Of a stretch of DNA of 64,000 nt, positions 1 through 12,824 are shown one piece after another. Within the stretch, counting starts at the first letter, position 1. Every line of letters starts with the position of its first letter. Position numbers and translations under genes: made by a program. The notes under the pieces were generated by a model, which was not told the origin of the DNA, did no database searches, and saw nothing but the letters and a program-made list of their open reading frames with translations. Source of the DNA: Pagrus major (Eukaryota > Chordata > Actinopteri > Spariformes > Sparidae); contig NC_133216.1 in assembly GCF_040436345.1 (NCBI RefSeq), positions 14,526,110-14,590,109 of the forward strand. The letters are read 5' to 3'.

Positions 1-551
1 CTGAGGAATAAATCCATTAGCTGTTTTGATTTTTGTATGATTTTCTGTTTCAGTTTTTAAGTTGATATTGAAACGTCAGTTCTTGCTGAGGCAAAATGCT
101 GTAAAACCTGCGTGCCGTTGGTGTTTTTAACTCTGTTTGTGTGCAAGCCAGTCTGTGTTTATGCAAACGTGTTTACAGTACAGATGCAGTACAGATAGAC
201 CGCCTGGGGCATCTTTGTTCAGACTCCTCACAAACAATAGACGTGTCTATGTGGATGACCTGATGAGCGTGGAACTGATTACAGCTGCTCTGCAGAAACA
301 CACACACACCCTCAATTATTATTACCACCACACACAGATGATGTGAAAAACAAAAGGTTTAAAACATTATGTTAAAATATGACTTTTTGTCCACGTTATG
401 CATTAAATCGTACAAAACTTTTCACGTGTGTAAAGCAAAAACCTTGACTGTTTTTAATATGTAGCTGTAAAATGTAAAATTAGCTCTAGCATGACTTTGA
501 GATGTCAACTGCAGTTTAACAAGATGTGTTTTTCTCTTTTTGTTCTTACAG

Positions 552-644
552 AGTAAAATACTGAGCCTTACCTTCCTGCACTGTGACGTCAAACCTCACC
601 ACACCTGCTTCACCTGGAGACTGCACCACTGAGAGCAGAACAAG
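552..644 (+). other. sipa1l3: candidate 5' noncoding exon of sipa1l3
   Basis: A pyrimidine-rich tract ending in TTCTTACAG at 551 and a donor AAG|GTAAAA after 644 frame a 93-base segment with GC content higher than its surroundings. It lies upstream of the coding start on the same strand and has no long frame, so it would be an untranslated leader exon spliced to 9750. This is inferred from splice signals only; first exons and the promoter would then lie left of the window. A chance pair of splice sites is possible. Confidence 0.35.
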
Positions 645-2741
645 GTAAAACAAATACACTTGATGTTGCACAAATGAGTGTCTAAGCGTTTAACAGAAAC
701 TTTATATTTTGTTTGTTTTAATCTGAGGCTGGGGTATGTGAACTTGGCAGACTGTAACTTCTTCTTCTTCTAATCATTATAATCTGCAGGTTATAATGTT
801 GTACACTGGTCATCAATTTAATCCTGGTCCTGACTTCTTATGTGGATTAGTGTGAAAAGATATTGCAGGTTATTGTATTAGTCTACCAGTGCTAGTGTTA
901 ATTATCTCTGATTCAAGTAAAAGCTCACAAATACTGTGTTTAGATTCTTCGTTGTTGTAGCCATGAACTTGTTGTTTGTTATCAGCAGCCTCGTCTGATT
1001 TACAGAACTGTTGTTTGCTGGCTTCAGGAAGCACTGTCTTTATGAGCCAAAGTGAGCTATCTTTAACTCTAATGTCAACAAAGGTACTGGTCACAAAAGC
1101 GGAAATACTCATTTTGTTACTCTGTAGTCTTTCATTTCTGTGGTATTTATAGAAATACTTTGTTTTGTCCATATGGCCGTATTTTGATGCCAGGGCTGTC
1201 TTTGACTCCCTTTCACTGCACTGTGAATGTGATGTTATTTAAAATAGATTGTTGTGATAGTGTGGTTACTTTCTACTGTGTCTGTTGACGATAAAGCACA
1301 TATTTACCCCAAATTACTGAGTTTACAAATCGATCTTTTAATGTGAAAATTGATCCTAGAACAGAAACGCTTGGATCTGAAGTATCACTATTTCTGAATC
1401 GATCCACACGCCACTAGTTAATTGCTTTAGGTCAGAAAGACCATCCTTTAACCAGACATTGGAGGCTCACGAACACCTGACGGCAAGTCTTGAGTTGTAG
1501 CCCATACTAAATCCCCACCAGCTCTTACCCTGCTGGCCTCTGACCTGGGAGGTGAATTTGATTATTGCAGAAAATCCTTTGCAAAACCAGAGAGATTGAA
1601 GCGTCTTAAACGAGCGCAGTGGTATCTGAATATTTACATACTCAACTCTACCTCCTCTCTTTTTCTCTTCTCGACCTCCATCTCTATGACTCCCTGTTCT
1701 TTTCTCACCACCATTCATGAATTTCACTTGAATCTATTCTTGCTAAATGCATCCTGCTCTTTTCACCCCTGGTCTTCCTCCTCCTCCTCCTCCTCTTTCT
1801 CACGAACTGTGTCAGTGTCATGGGACAGCAGCCCATCAGACAGACAGGCAGATGGAAGTGACACTCGCGACATCAGCGGGATTCAGCATAACAATGTAGA
1901 CGGAAATCGGTTGAGACAATGACAGCGGGGTCGGGAGAGACTTGAGGAAAAGACTGGGGAGGAAAGTGAGTGGAAAGGAAAGCAGCGCGACATGGAGAGA
2001 GCTGCAGCTCGGTAAAGCTCCAGTCTGAGAGGGAGAGATGTCTCCTCCAGATAAGCCAAACTGACTTACAAGCCCGATATAGACCCGAGTCAGAGGATTC
2101 AACTGTTTATTTCCTCCCAGCCCAATGTTCTGATATGTCACTGTTGTTTTCAGTGTTTCCTGTAGAGCTTTGTTGATGATGGAGGGGACTCGGGGTAGTT
2201 TGTATCAGAGGCTGTCCGACTTCCAGGATCGCCTGCAGTTAGTGTTGCACATTACGAATTTGTGCTACCACCGTTAGGAATTTAAGTCAGGTGAAAACAT
2301 TGCTCTCTTATAGCTGAATTCGAGCATGATGTCTGGTCAGTAGCTACATTTGGCACGACATCAAATTTGTTTATCAAATCTGTTATCGTGGAAGGGAAAA
2401 CAGGTTGCCTCTACAATCACATCAGGAAGACGCAGACAGACACTGGCAGCCATCCTGTAACCTCTCGTCATGCTGCTCCACTCCCCAGCACAATGAAACA
2501 TCTGCTGAACTTTACACATAGCCCCAGAAACGTCACCTCTACCACTTCCTTTTAAAGACACTGACCTTTCAGTGATGCACTGATGTCTTTTAAGTTTACA
2601 CTCCTGCGTAGACCTGCTCCTTTTTCTTTTTATTAGAGCTGTTTTTTGCACATCAAGTAGCAAGTCTTCATAAGCAAAGTGCAAGTTCAGGTCTCTGAAT
2701 GCTGATACCATGGATGATACCATACTATAAGCCTGTTAGGA

Positions 2742-2935
2742 TAATTATGTTATCACAAAATTACAAGTACTGTACTAAAATACAATTTGGAGGTACTTTG
2801 CTTCAGTATTTCCATCTTCTGCTACTTAAAACTTTCACTCCATTTGAGTTAATTGATAACTTAAGCAAGCAAATTCAGATTATTTAGTGCTGATCGGCTA
2901 TTACACATGACACCAGATAGTGTTGTGGACACTGA
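2742..2935 (+). repeat. interspersed repeat, 'aagtact' family, fragment
   Basis: Contains the 'gaggtacttt...cagtatttcc...tctgctactt' core that recurs near 48500 and, inverted, near 44125-44670 and 46375-46690. It looks like a decayed nonautonomous element of a type very common in spiny-rayed fish. The family name is not known to me. Confidence 0.5.
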
Positions 2936-4519
2936 GACCACAGAGTGGTGACGTTTTTGTTTTAGAACTTTTATTAAGAGGATTCTTTATTTTTTAGCTA
3001 AGACCGAGACCTTTAATAATTTGTATTATTTGTTTGTTTTTTTTTGTCAGGTCAAAGCCTAAGACTTGAATGTTTTTCATTAAGTCAAATCCAAGTCAAG
3101 TCTCAATCTAAAGTACAAATCCCATCTCTGCAGCTCTACTTTTTAAAACATTTTCTTTGGCTCATAAAACCAAAACAAGTTTCTATGTTGCCAGTAGAAC
3201 ACACCTTTCAAACAGTCTCACATGGCCTGAGGTTATTTTTATTTTTACTCTTGTCTTCAGTTTAATATTCTTTATTGGTTTTGTTTCCATTCATCTTTTA
3301 GCTGCCTCCAACTTGAGCAACTTTTTCCTTCTGATTGACTTGAGGTCATTTTGGTTGCATTCACGGTCAGTGCAGATCTGATAGCACCTCCTGGTTCGTC
3401 GCTCCTTCAGTAGCCGTGGTGGCATGAACGCTGGACATGCTGTCCCTGCCAGCCTTGTATTGTGTTGTATTACAGCGTCGTGCTCTGCTCCTGCTCCTGT
3501 CTGCCATCTGCCAGTCATATGTACCGCCATCTGTTCTTCAAACCAGCCCATAATCGAGCTCGCACTCTGGCATCGTTTGCTTAATTTAAACACTTACAGT
3601 AACGGCTGATGATGTTTTATGTCTGGGGATTTATTTATTTATTCTCAAAACCTCTCTGTGCTACTGTGACACAATGTTAAGAGTAGATGTGTGCATTTTC
3701 TTTCATCATTTACATTGTGTTTGGTCTTTGGCCTTTTTGGTCTTTTTGACTTTTGCCTGCTGTTTTGCTTCCCTGCTTCAATCACAGATATAATTAGACC
3801 GCTTTCTGTTTTGGCATCGACAGAGACAGAAACATATGGCAGGTCTATCTCTCCTCATCTCTGATCCTTTTACATTTGTGACAAGCTCTCAGCTGCACTC
3901 CGCGCTGATCTCAGGTCAGCCCGCTCTGTTATGACATACCAGCGAGCAGCAGCATCAACGACATCTCCTCCTTCCAGAGTACACTCATTCCTCTGGAAGC
4001 TGCACCCCTCTGCTAACTCTGTCATTACTACCATCTAACCAGTGTAATTACCAGCCTCGGTGTGTGTTTGTGGTGCACGGGCCAAGCGTGCATCATGCAG
4101 AGCAAGTGGGAGCGACTGTGGAGGGAAAGAGCATGAATGGGAGAGTCAAAACAGGGGAGGTATATCCTAGAGCTAACTAATTACTATATGTGAGTAATTA
4201 AAAGGCTTTAAATGTCTGCACTATATCTTCTGAAGTCTGGGCCAAAGCTGCATGTGTCTGCTTAATTCTTACTGCGTTTGATGCGGATGAATTCCATCTT
4301 CTAGCATGTTTTCCTCTGGATTTTCTTTAACCCTTTCTCCCTAGTTGATAATCACATTTTATACTGCTGAAGATTGGTAAATATAAGCTCCATTACTGAG
4401 ATGGAGGGGTTTGCAGGTATACAGTTTATTGGCCTCTTCACCTCCCCTAAATTGTTCCCATCATACTGGAGGGTCAAAATGGTGCATAATTTTTATAATT
4501 TTACAGATGTTTCTCCACT

Positions 4520-4735
4520 TACTTTGGATTTATGTCGATATATCAGCTGATATACACACTTTTTTTTTGCAATGATCGCTAAAATATTCTCATCAAATAC
4601 TTGTTACAAAGATACATAACGGGTCTACATTAATATGTCTGAAAATAAGTTTCCATATTGCTGAAAATGGGACAGCATATACACCAAACATGATATATCT
4701 GTGATAGGCTAATATCAGCTAACAATGTCAGCCAG
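4520..4735 (+). repeat. decayed 'gatatatcagc' repeat
   Basis: Repeated short words around 'cgatatatcagc', 'gatatatctgtgata' and 'ctaatatcagc' suggest an old copy of the 'ggtcgaccgatat' element seen more clearly at 48346. Very degraded; low confidence. Confidence 0.3.
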
Positions 4736-4759
4736 CCGAGACAATTGGTTGGCCATTGG

Positions 4760-4860
4760 TTGCTCTAGCTTATTTAAACATCAAGCATGCTAAGCGTCAG
4801 CATGTTAGCATCGTCATTATGAGCATGATAGCATGGTGACATTAGCACTTACTTAAAGCA
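4760..4860 (+). repeat. degenerate short repeat with 'gcatgctaagc/gcatgttagc' words
   Basis: Several imperfect copies of gcatg(c/t)ta(a/g)c and gcatgatagc in about 100 bases. This resembles the GCTAAC-type degenerate repeats common in fish introns. Confidence 0.45.
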
Positions 4861-4874
4861 CTGCTGCTGTTGTT

Positions 4875-5080
4875 ATAATAATAATAAGTACTTTTTTTTC
4901 ATATATCACTTTTCAAAAAGAAGTTACAAACTGCTTTACAAAATCATAAAAACAGGAGAAATTACAGATAAATGATAGACAACAGTACAGTTCATACAAT
5001 AATAAAACAAGTGAGGTAAGAACACTAAAACAGATTAAAACCAAATATAAAAGGATGAGTGAGCAATTCAAGAACAAGCT
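4875..5080 (+). repeat. interspersed repeat fragment
   Basis: Holds a 'cacttttcaaaaagaagttacaaa' stretch followed by 'ctgctttacaaaatcataaaaac' and an A-rich continuation. I recognise this as a common fish interspersed repeat, but cannot name the family. Confidence 0.4.
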
Positions 5081-8000
5081 GTTATGAAAAAAGTGTTTTT
5101 TAGAGAAACAGAGCTAGCTTGCCTGATCTCCTTCGGCTGCTCATTCTGTGAGCTCAGCCTCCCCTGGTTTTTAGCTTTAACCCAGGAATTACATTTAGTA
5201 ATGTCAGTAATTCCTCACTCTTTGGGTGTCAGGTATGTTTGTTGCTGTGGGCTGCAGTCTCTGACAGAAGTCACTAGTAAAGATCAGATCACCCTCTCTC
5301 CATTGCCTCTCTCATCAGGCACCTCAGACACATAATGAAGCCATTCTGCTGCTCCTGCAGCTGGGGCGGATAATCTGGGATTGGGTCTGATAGTGGATCA
5401 CAGGAAAGCCGTCCGGATGAGGAGAGACTCTGTCAGAAAGCACGATCAGAGCGGCAGCCTTTGGCCCGGAAGTGCCTGTGGTTCGCCTAAAACAAAGACA
5501 TGATACATGTGCGTGGCTGTACGACTATAGGGGGATTTTGTTTGCCGTGAATGAGTTCTGTTTATGGTGCTCGTGTGCGTGTATGAGTGAATGAGTAATG
5601 CAGTCTCAGGGCCAGAAATGAATTCAGCGAGGACTCATAAAAGGCGTTGTGTATCATAAAACACACACAAGCCACTCTGAGCTGCCTCGACACAATGAAA
5701 AGCTCAACGTTATGCAAATGGGACTTTATAACGAGATAGTCACCCCAGGAGTCGACATTTTTCTAGGATTCACAAAAACTGGGGCAGCTGGGGAGAGACA
5801 AGCAAAGATTTGTTCTCACAACAAAATTGTTCCTGATGAAAGTTTTCTAGAGACTATTAAACATAAAGAGTCAACTATTTATTCCTCTTTTCAGAGCCTC
5901 TGGTTTTCAAACCGCAGTGCTTCCATGTGTTATAGCGATATCAGTGAATGCGCTTAAATTTTTATGTGGTTGGATATCCCAAGTGATTACACAGTTACAT
6001 GTTGTGTGTGGGTGTGTGTTTTTTCTTCTTGTGGTTGATAATATAATCAAATTCCTTCAAGCCTTTTGTCTGAGGAATAAAAATGTTACCGCTCCTGTCT
6101 GATTAATCATGGAAAAGAGTTTTACAGTGAAAATTGCGGGGTCAGTGGCTATCTGAGACAAAGCTGAAAATAGTGAAGACGAAGCTGCTCCAATGAGCGT
6201 GTGAGATTACATTTGTTCTTGAATTCCATGTTGTGGTGCAAGAAACTTAGAGGGAGGTTACATAGATCCATGATGTAGGAATATGAAGAGGTAAATGGTA
6301 AAATATGGAAGACATATGCAAATGATGTCCTTGTGAGCAAATTTAATGTAGATATTTGAGACTTGTGTTGATAAAGGAGCTTAAATCCAGGAATAAAGAC
6401 CTAAATGGAGAGTGAGATTGAACATGAACCCGAGAAGAAAATTTAGAAGAACTAGAAACGTGAGCAGTTTGACTACAGCACTGATGAATAGATTGAGCAC
6501 ATTTACATTATAGACATTAAGCCGCAGCTCTCATTCAAAATTCAAACCCCCACTACTGACTCTTAATATCATATACTCCATATCCATGTTGGGTTGTGTA
6601 ATCTGCAGGTCTTGAATTTGTCTCCTCCAAGAACGACTTGAGTACGTATTAAACAGTCTTAAATATTTTTCTTTTGCATTCTATAGGAGGTAACAATGAA
6701 TATAAAATGTTTTTGTATCTGATTGCTGTTGGGTGACATTATATACTTAAAAACTAAAAGTAGTCTTGTTTAATATCTACAGTAGCAGCAGTAGAAGCTG
6801 TGTTTGTTTCAGCAAAAGCCTAAAAAACTAATTGAATGAATCATTCTTAATTTGTTAATTCATGCATGCATCATCCATTTTCTGCTAATTATGCAGGTCG
6901 AGGTTGCTGTCATTTAATTAATTACACTCTTATTAATTATTATGCGCTGCTTGCGAGTACTGAAAACGTGATATGATAACAAATATTTGTAGACTATATC
7001 GTCACTTCTGGTTTTCCGTCATGTTTTCACACTTTGGCATGTATGACTATGAAGCAGAGATACAATTCTGTGGTATTAATCATGTCTTTAAAAAGTTATA
7101 AAGGTTTTAAATGTTGGACTTCTAGATAGGCAATATGCTCTTTTGTTCTCACCACACAATAACTCAAAATACAAGCCTGATTTCTTCTAATGTTTACAAA
7201 TATAAATGAATTATTACAATTACAATAATTAATAGTTTTGACATATTTGTATTATATATGTATTGTGCTGCAAGGACATCTACTGAAGTTAACATGCTAA
7301 CCAGCTAGCCTGGCCCGTCCTGGTTCAAAGCTCCTGTGTTGGCGATGTAAATATTAACGCTCCCCTCGTCCCAGAGCTCCCAGTCCAAACCACTAACTGC
7401 AAGGCTAACTGGGCTAAATCGATCAAACAGCAGTTAGTGGTTACTCTGGTGATGTGCTGCCCCCTGTTTCTTTTAAGTATGAATTGGTCATCTCAAGAGC
7501 TTAGTCTCTAAAAAAAATTGCATCTTTAGATTTAACTTGGTAAACCCGACAGAAATCCCGGTTAATGGGGCCCACACACAAACAGCAGACTTCACAAGAA
7601 CACAGTGTGTTTGTTGTTCAAGGCTGCCAAGATCCCACTGCCAGCATATTGTCATTGCTCGCTGTGTTGATAATGGTCATCCAGTGGAGTCATAACCACA
7701 TCGTAATATTCTCGAATATGAATTCCCAGCCGGTCAGTGTGAACAACCACACCATTCACAGCCCAACAGTATGAGCAAGACTGGGACGTTTTGTTCTGGA
7801 CTGATGGCGACTGAAGGGTGCAGTGATTCAGTCTGCTGGGAACTTAACAATGACCAGTGTACATTTTTCAGCTCACCCAACATTAAGTAAACATGATTAT
7901 AGAGTGATCCTACACAAGTGCAGTGACTGTGTAAAATGGCTGTAATAAATCATCACATTAAACCTCAGGAGAGACTTAGGATGCTTCTGAGTAAACAAGG

Positions 8001-8227
8001 TTCTTTCTAAGGCTGGTGGATTTTTAAGACGTGATGCATTGTGACTGTCATATTAAAGCACGCTGCTGTGGTTCACTGAGCAATGTACCGCTCTCCTCCT
8101 TGCTCTTTCTTAACTGTCCGTTCACTCTATTTCTGGATTTACCCCGCCTCACCTCTCCGGCTGTTTGGTGTCATTGTTGGGTCCTTTTCTGTCTCTCCTG
8201 AAGTAGAGCAGCAACAACGGCCAACTG

Positions 8228-8502
8228 CTTTGATAATTGATCAGTTTGAGTGAAAAAAATTATCTGATTCCAACTTCTTAAATGTGAAAATTTCCAGTTT
8301 CTTTACTCCTCTTTGACAGTTAATTGAATATCTTTGGGTTGTTGACAGAACAAGACATTTGTGGACATCATCTTGGGTTTTAGGAAACACTGATCGGCAT
8401 TTTTCACAATTTTCTGACTTTTTATAGACCAAACAACTAATCAGTTAAGCGAGAAAATAGCCAACCGGTTAAGCGACAGTGAAAATAATTGTTAGTGCAG
8501 CA
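8228..8502 (+). repeat. MITE-like element, family A copy
   Basis: Shares a core with copies at 41008 and 51673: 'ttcttaaatgtgaa', then 'gacagttaattgaatatctttgg', 'acaagacatt', 'catcttgggttttaggaaacac' and 'caaacaactaatca'. The end reads toward 'gttagtgcagc', the inverted form of the 'gctgcaactaa' end seen at 17356. The inverted ends suggest a nonautonomous DNA transposon. It lies in the sipa1l3 5' intron. Confidence 0.65.
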
Positions 8503-8696
8503 GGGGTTGCAGTAATATACAGGTCAAGGTATTCGGGGATATGGAAATCAACTGTTATCATACAGTGTACATTTGCCTATCAACGGTATTTAATTCTGCC
8601 ATATTAGTCTTATTAAAACATGTGTATATTTCAAATTTATATGACGTTTCATGTCAGTTAGGACATAATATTTTGTGAACATTATAATAAAGTATT

Positions 8697-8957
8697 TGTT
8701 CGACCAAAAACACCCTCTGTTTTGAATATTTTAAAGGTTCCTTTGTTTTATGACTAAACAAAGGAGGACAACACAATTTTATACTGTTTTACTTTGTTTA
8801 TATGTGGCGGACCCTGCCACCTTTCTAGCTTTAAACAGTGTTCTGGGGACCTTATTTTCCTCTGAGAACAGCTTGTTCATTCAGTTATGGAAAAGATAAA
8901 TATGTCTGAGTTTGTATTACTAACTTTCTTCTCCAAAACTACATAGTGCCCCTTTAA
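8697..8957 (+). repeat. interspersed repeat ending 'tagtgcccctttaa'
   Basis: The segment runs from 'ccaaaaacaccctctgtttt' through 'gcggaccctgccacctttctagc' to 'caaaactacatagtgcccct'. I recognise this as a frequent teleost intronic repeat. The outer limits are approximate. Confidence 0.45.
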
Positions 8958-9812
8958 CTGTCACCATAACTGTTAAGAATAATAATTGTGTAACACATAA
9001 TTGTGAAACCGTCATATTTTCTAAGGTTATTATTGTACTGTGAAAATCATAGTTGCAGGCCTATCCTGAGGTCCCTCTTCATCTTCGTCTCAAAGTTGTA
9101 TTTTTGCGTTGTTTTAGGTTCACTCGGAGTAGAATAGAGTAGCTTCTCTGTCTCAGCCATGTGGAGATCAGTGCCAGCAGGATGGCAAAATCAGTTGAGC
9201 TGACTCAAACACCAATATAAATTTATCATCACTGTGGGTTTGAAATGAGAGACATGAGAAGTGAATCTGCTGCAGAGGTGCTGAAGTGTTAAATTATCTG
9301 TGTGTTCTGCATTTCCTCTGTTTGGATCTGCATTACTTTCTAGTCTGATGATATTAGCTGAAGTGTTTCAGTGGTTTTAAGCTGCGGCAGAGCGGCCACG
9401 GCCTGCATGTCCTGTGGGTGACTGTTTGCGTGTGGATGCACACGCACTGGAGTGCACAGCATGTGAGATAATAATATCCCTTGTCAGCCTCCTGAAGATT
9501 AGCCTCGACGGGAGAAATCCTCTGTCATATCCCCTCACCTTATTTTCTCTCTCGCTCTCTCTTCGTCTTATCAGTCTTTCATTGTTGTACAGTTGAGTGA
9601 GTCGATCACAAGCTCAGTTTTTCTTTGCGCCTGTGGAAAAAAATTGGGTCACAGAAGTCCTGATTTCAACAAAGCATTTCATATCTATCTTGTTTTGGTG
9701 TTAGATTGATTTTGATTGGTTTGAATAATTGTTTTTTTGTTTTTTACAGATCTGCATTAGAATAAAATAATCCAAGAAGAAGAGGACCGGTCTTGACTCG
9801 CGCTGGTCCTCA

Positions 9813-9973
9813 ATGGACCAGTGAGGTGTCTACCACCCTTCCAGTTCAAAGCTATGTTTTTGGGAGCTGGAGGCCGTAGCACCGCCAGCCGAGTGTGTGT
9901 GGGGCCCCTCCTCTGCCTCTTTCCCAGCACCCCGCCTGATATGGGATGCCAGCCCCCTGCCACCCTGCCCTGA
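9813..9973 (+). promoter_or_regulatory. two upstream ORFs in the sipa1l3 leader
   Basis: If the exon starts at 9750, its leader holds a minimal uORF at 9813-9824 (ATG plus two codons and TGA) and a 39-codon uORF at 9854-9973. The second ends 16 bases before the main start at 9990. Neither is in frame with the main start. Such uORFs usually lower translation of the main frame; that role is inferred here. Confidence 0.5.
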
Positions 9974-9989
9974 GCTCTCCCAGGGTGCC

Positions 9990-10478
9990 ATGAACAGCTA
10001 CAGAGACAGAGGGGTCACTTGCAACTCCTCAGACCTCCTGGATGGAGGTGGAGGAGGAGGTGTTTTGCCCCAGCACACTCCCTTTCGCCACACCCCAAAT
10101 GGCCACCCGGCTCCTGGCCTCACAGACCCGGCCATGCAACCACGTGTCTCCGTGCCCAAAATGGGTGTCCGGGCACGGATTGCAGAATGGCCCCCACGCC
10201 GAGCGCAGTCCAGGGAGTCGCTACTTGAAAATGGGCAGATTGGCAGCAATCGCCATGGAGATGACTGCTCCACAATTTCCTCATCAATTTTGTCATCTGA
10301 CATGGGGTTGGTGCGGGGAGGAGTTGCCAGGTTGCCACGACGGCGGTCCAAGGATGTAGAGTTTAGAGGAGGAGGGTTTGGCATTGAAAGAGGTTCACCT
10401 TTTAGCCTAAGAGTGTTCCCTCCACTGAGACAGCGCTCTAACAGCGAGGTGACCCTGAGCGAACAGGACGAAAACGAG
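9990..10478 (+). CDS. sipa1l3: sipa1l3 coding exon 1 (residues 1-163)
   Basis: The exon itself begins at 9750 after TTTTTTACAG, so 9750-9989 is leader. It encodes the N-terminal block [16 protein letters not shown] and the basic motif RRRSKDVEF, both recalled from SIPA1L3. It ends in frame at GAG|GTGAGT. Confidence 0.88.
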
Positions 10479-12791
10479 GTGAGTCTTCAGTTGCTCTCAA
10501 ACCTCTGGTTCTATTAAGATGATTATCATGAAGCTTGGGCATGACAACCTAACTTTGATTTTAATAATAGTATTGGGGAAAAAAAATTGTTGTTTTTACA
10601 TGTCATCACAAACGTTTCTCCCTTTTATGCTCCAAGGTGGAGGTCCGTGGAGGTGGTGGGATGGGGAACCTGTACAGAGAATATGGCAGCACCTCTTCCA
10701 TTGACGTCCAGGGCATTCCTGAGCAGAGCTTCTTTGACATGCTCAGCCAGTTCCACCAGGAGAGGCCTGACCAGCGCAGCTCAGCGCCCGTACGCCTCGG
10801 GGAGCTGCTGCGCACTCCAGACTCACCACCAAACGCACCACTCCCCTCTGCTCCCTCACCTGGTCCCATAGGCGGTGACGACAGAGGGACAGGAAGGAAG
10901 GACGGAGCCGAGAGGACAAGGAAGAAAAGTGGAGGGACCGAGTCATCTCTGGGCACCTCCTCTTTGTTCAGGAAACTTAGGAGCTCTAGTCGAGGAGAGC
11001 TGGATGGAGGGAAAGGAGAGACTGGTGAGGATGGAGGTCGGGGTTCAGGGGAGGCCTCCTACAAACCGTGGGTCTGCCCCAAGAGCTTTGTCCACTTTGA
11101 TGCTCAGAGCATCTTGTTTGACCTTCATGAGGCGGCGGCTCAGCGGGGTTATGCCGCCCAGAGGAGGAACACCGCAACAGGGGCATCAGCTGCTTCAGTG
11201 TCCCTGTCCGTCTCCAGATCCTCAGCTGTGAACGACCCGGTTTACTCCAGCATAGAGGATCTGACCCTGAGCCTCGACCCTGGCTCCACCACACCATCCC
11301 TGGGCGTGGACCCCCTGGATGGGCCTCCTGGAGCCCATAACTCGAGCCAACTACTCCTCTGCTGCCCCCACTTTCTCAATGAGACCGGGGGCCACGGGGA
11401 GCGCAACATCAGCTTCCTCAGCTCATCAGCAGAGCGAGGAGGAGATGGAGGAGGTGACGGAGCAAGGGGCTGGCTGAGGAGGAGTAACGCCAGCGTCTCA
11501 GTGCTGGAGGTGCCTATTGAACAGCAGGTTACGAGACTGGAACGACTGAAACTGTACAGCATAGAGCACGTAGACCTGGGGGCCAGGTACTACAGAGAGT
11601 ACTTCCATGGAAGAGGTAATACTGGGACACAGATATCACAATAAGCATAAATATTCACTGATGTTTTGCTGTATAAGAATCAAACACATTGATTATACGG
11701 GGTTGTTCTTTGCAGTTGGACACTGCTGGTTGGACAAAAGAAACAACTTTTAGATGTTACCTTGGGCTCTTCAAAATTGTGATGAAGATGTTCTGACATT
11801 TTGTAGACTGAATTAATAGATTTATCATAAAAATAATGAGTAGTTGCTGCTTTTTTCAATCAATCAACTAGACGTATAATCTATAAAATTTCACAAAATT
11901 ATGAAAAATGTCCCTCACAATCAGTGGTGTTTACAGCTTCTCAAAGGTGACAGTGGGCTGCTTTTCTCTGTTTTCATACATTTAAAAACATTGGGTTTCG
12001 GTCTGTTTGTCGGAATAACCAGCCATCTGAACATAGTGATGTGCATTTTCCACCATTCTCTGGCGTTTTGTAGACTAAATATTTACAGAAAAAATGATCA
12101 GCACTTGAACTTAATCAAGTGGACGAGGTCTGACCAAGAGAGAAGAAAAGAGCCAGTGAGGGATAAGGAATGGAGAGGAATAGAAGTGACATTGGTGAGG
12201 AAAGAGTGTGAGAAAAAATGAAAGAGAATAGGAATCTTTACAACAAGCATGTCAATTGATAATTTGGCCCTGAAGCATACATACCAATCCCATTTTACAT
12301 TCAGATTCTGGCTCCTTGTGCATGTGAATTAGACAGTGTAGATGTCGTTTGTCCAGCCAGAGATTCTCCAGTGTCATTCCCCACATCTCATACTGTGGCT
12401 GTTAATACCCAGCTGGACCTGAGCGGAGCAGAGTGGGCCGAGCTGGCAGCACTCCCAGTTTTTATTACACATGTACCTGCCACTGGACTGTTGGCAAACT
12501 CTGAGCTGATGATACACCACCTGCCTTTCTGCTCCGTCACAAGTACCACTTGAAGTAGTCGTCAGTCAGTGTAGCTTTGTTTTACATCTGGTTTTCAGTG
12601 TCAGAAGTAACACCTAACTTCAGACAGGAATGGTGTGCGATGTGTGCCAATCCAGACATGCGCATGTGGGCATTTCTTGTCAACATCACCCCTTCAGACA
12701 GTATGGATGAAACTTCCCCTTGGCAAGCATCATCTGGCTGCACCCTAATTAGTGACAGATGCTGTTAGGAGCACATGTGTGCAAGCAAGCA

Positions 12792-12824
<33 letters not shown>

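Larger units (their letters stand above)
645..9749 (+). other. long gene-free stretch, probably sipa1l3 5' intron
   Basis: About 9.1 kb with no frame I can assign to a protein. It is AT-rich and holds several decayed interspersed repeats, listed separately. GC-richer islands without coding signal occur near 1830-2170, 3780-4140 and 5340-5700. These could be conserved regulatory sequence, but nothing in the bases alone proves it. The stretch ends in a strong polypyrimidine tract and TTTTTTACAG before 9750. Confidence 0.5.

Noticed and set aside
6830-6990. A possible conserved noncoding element with many TAATTA words
   Set aside because: The 'catccattttctgctaatta' part looks like a decayed copy of a common fish repeat, so conservation cannot be claimed.
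9897-9989. An in-frame N-terminal extension of sipa1l3 upstream of 9990
   Set aside because: It begins with GTG, not ATG, and the family starts at an M-x-x-YR type site, as at 9990.
9998-10384. A 128-codon minus-strand frame opposite sipa1l3 exon 1
   Set aside because: Mirror of the coding exon; proline runs come from the glycine codons on the other strand.
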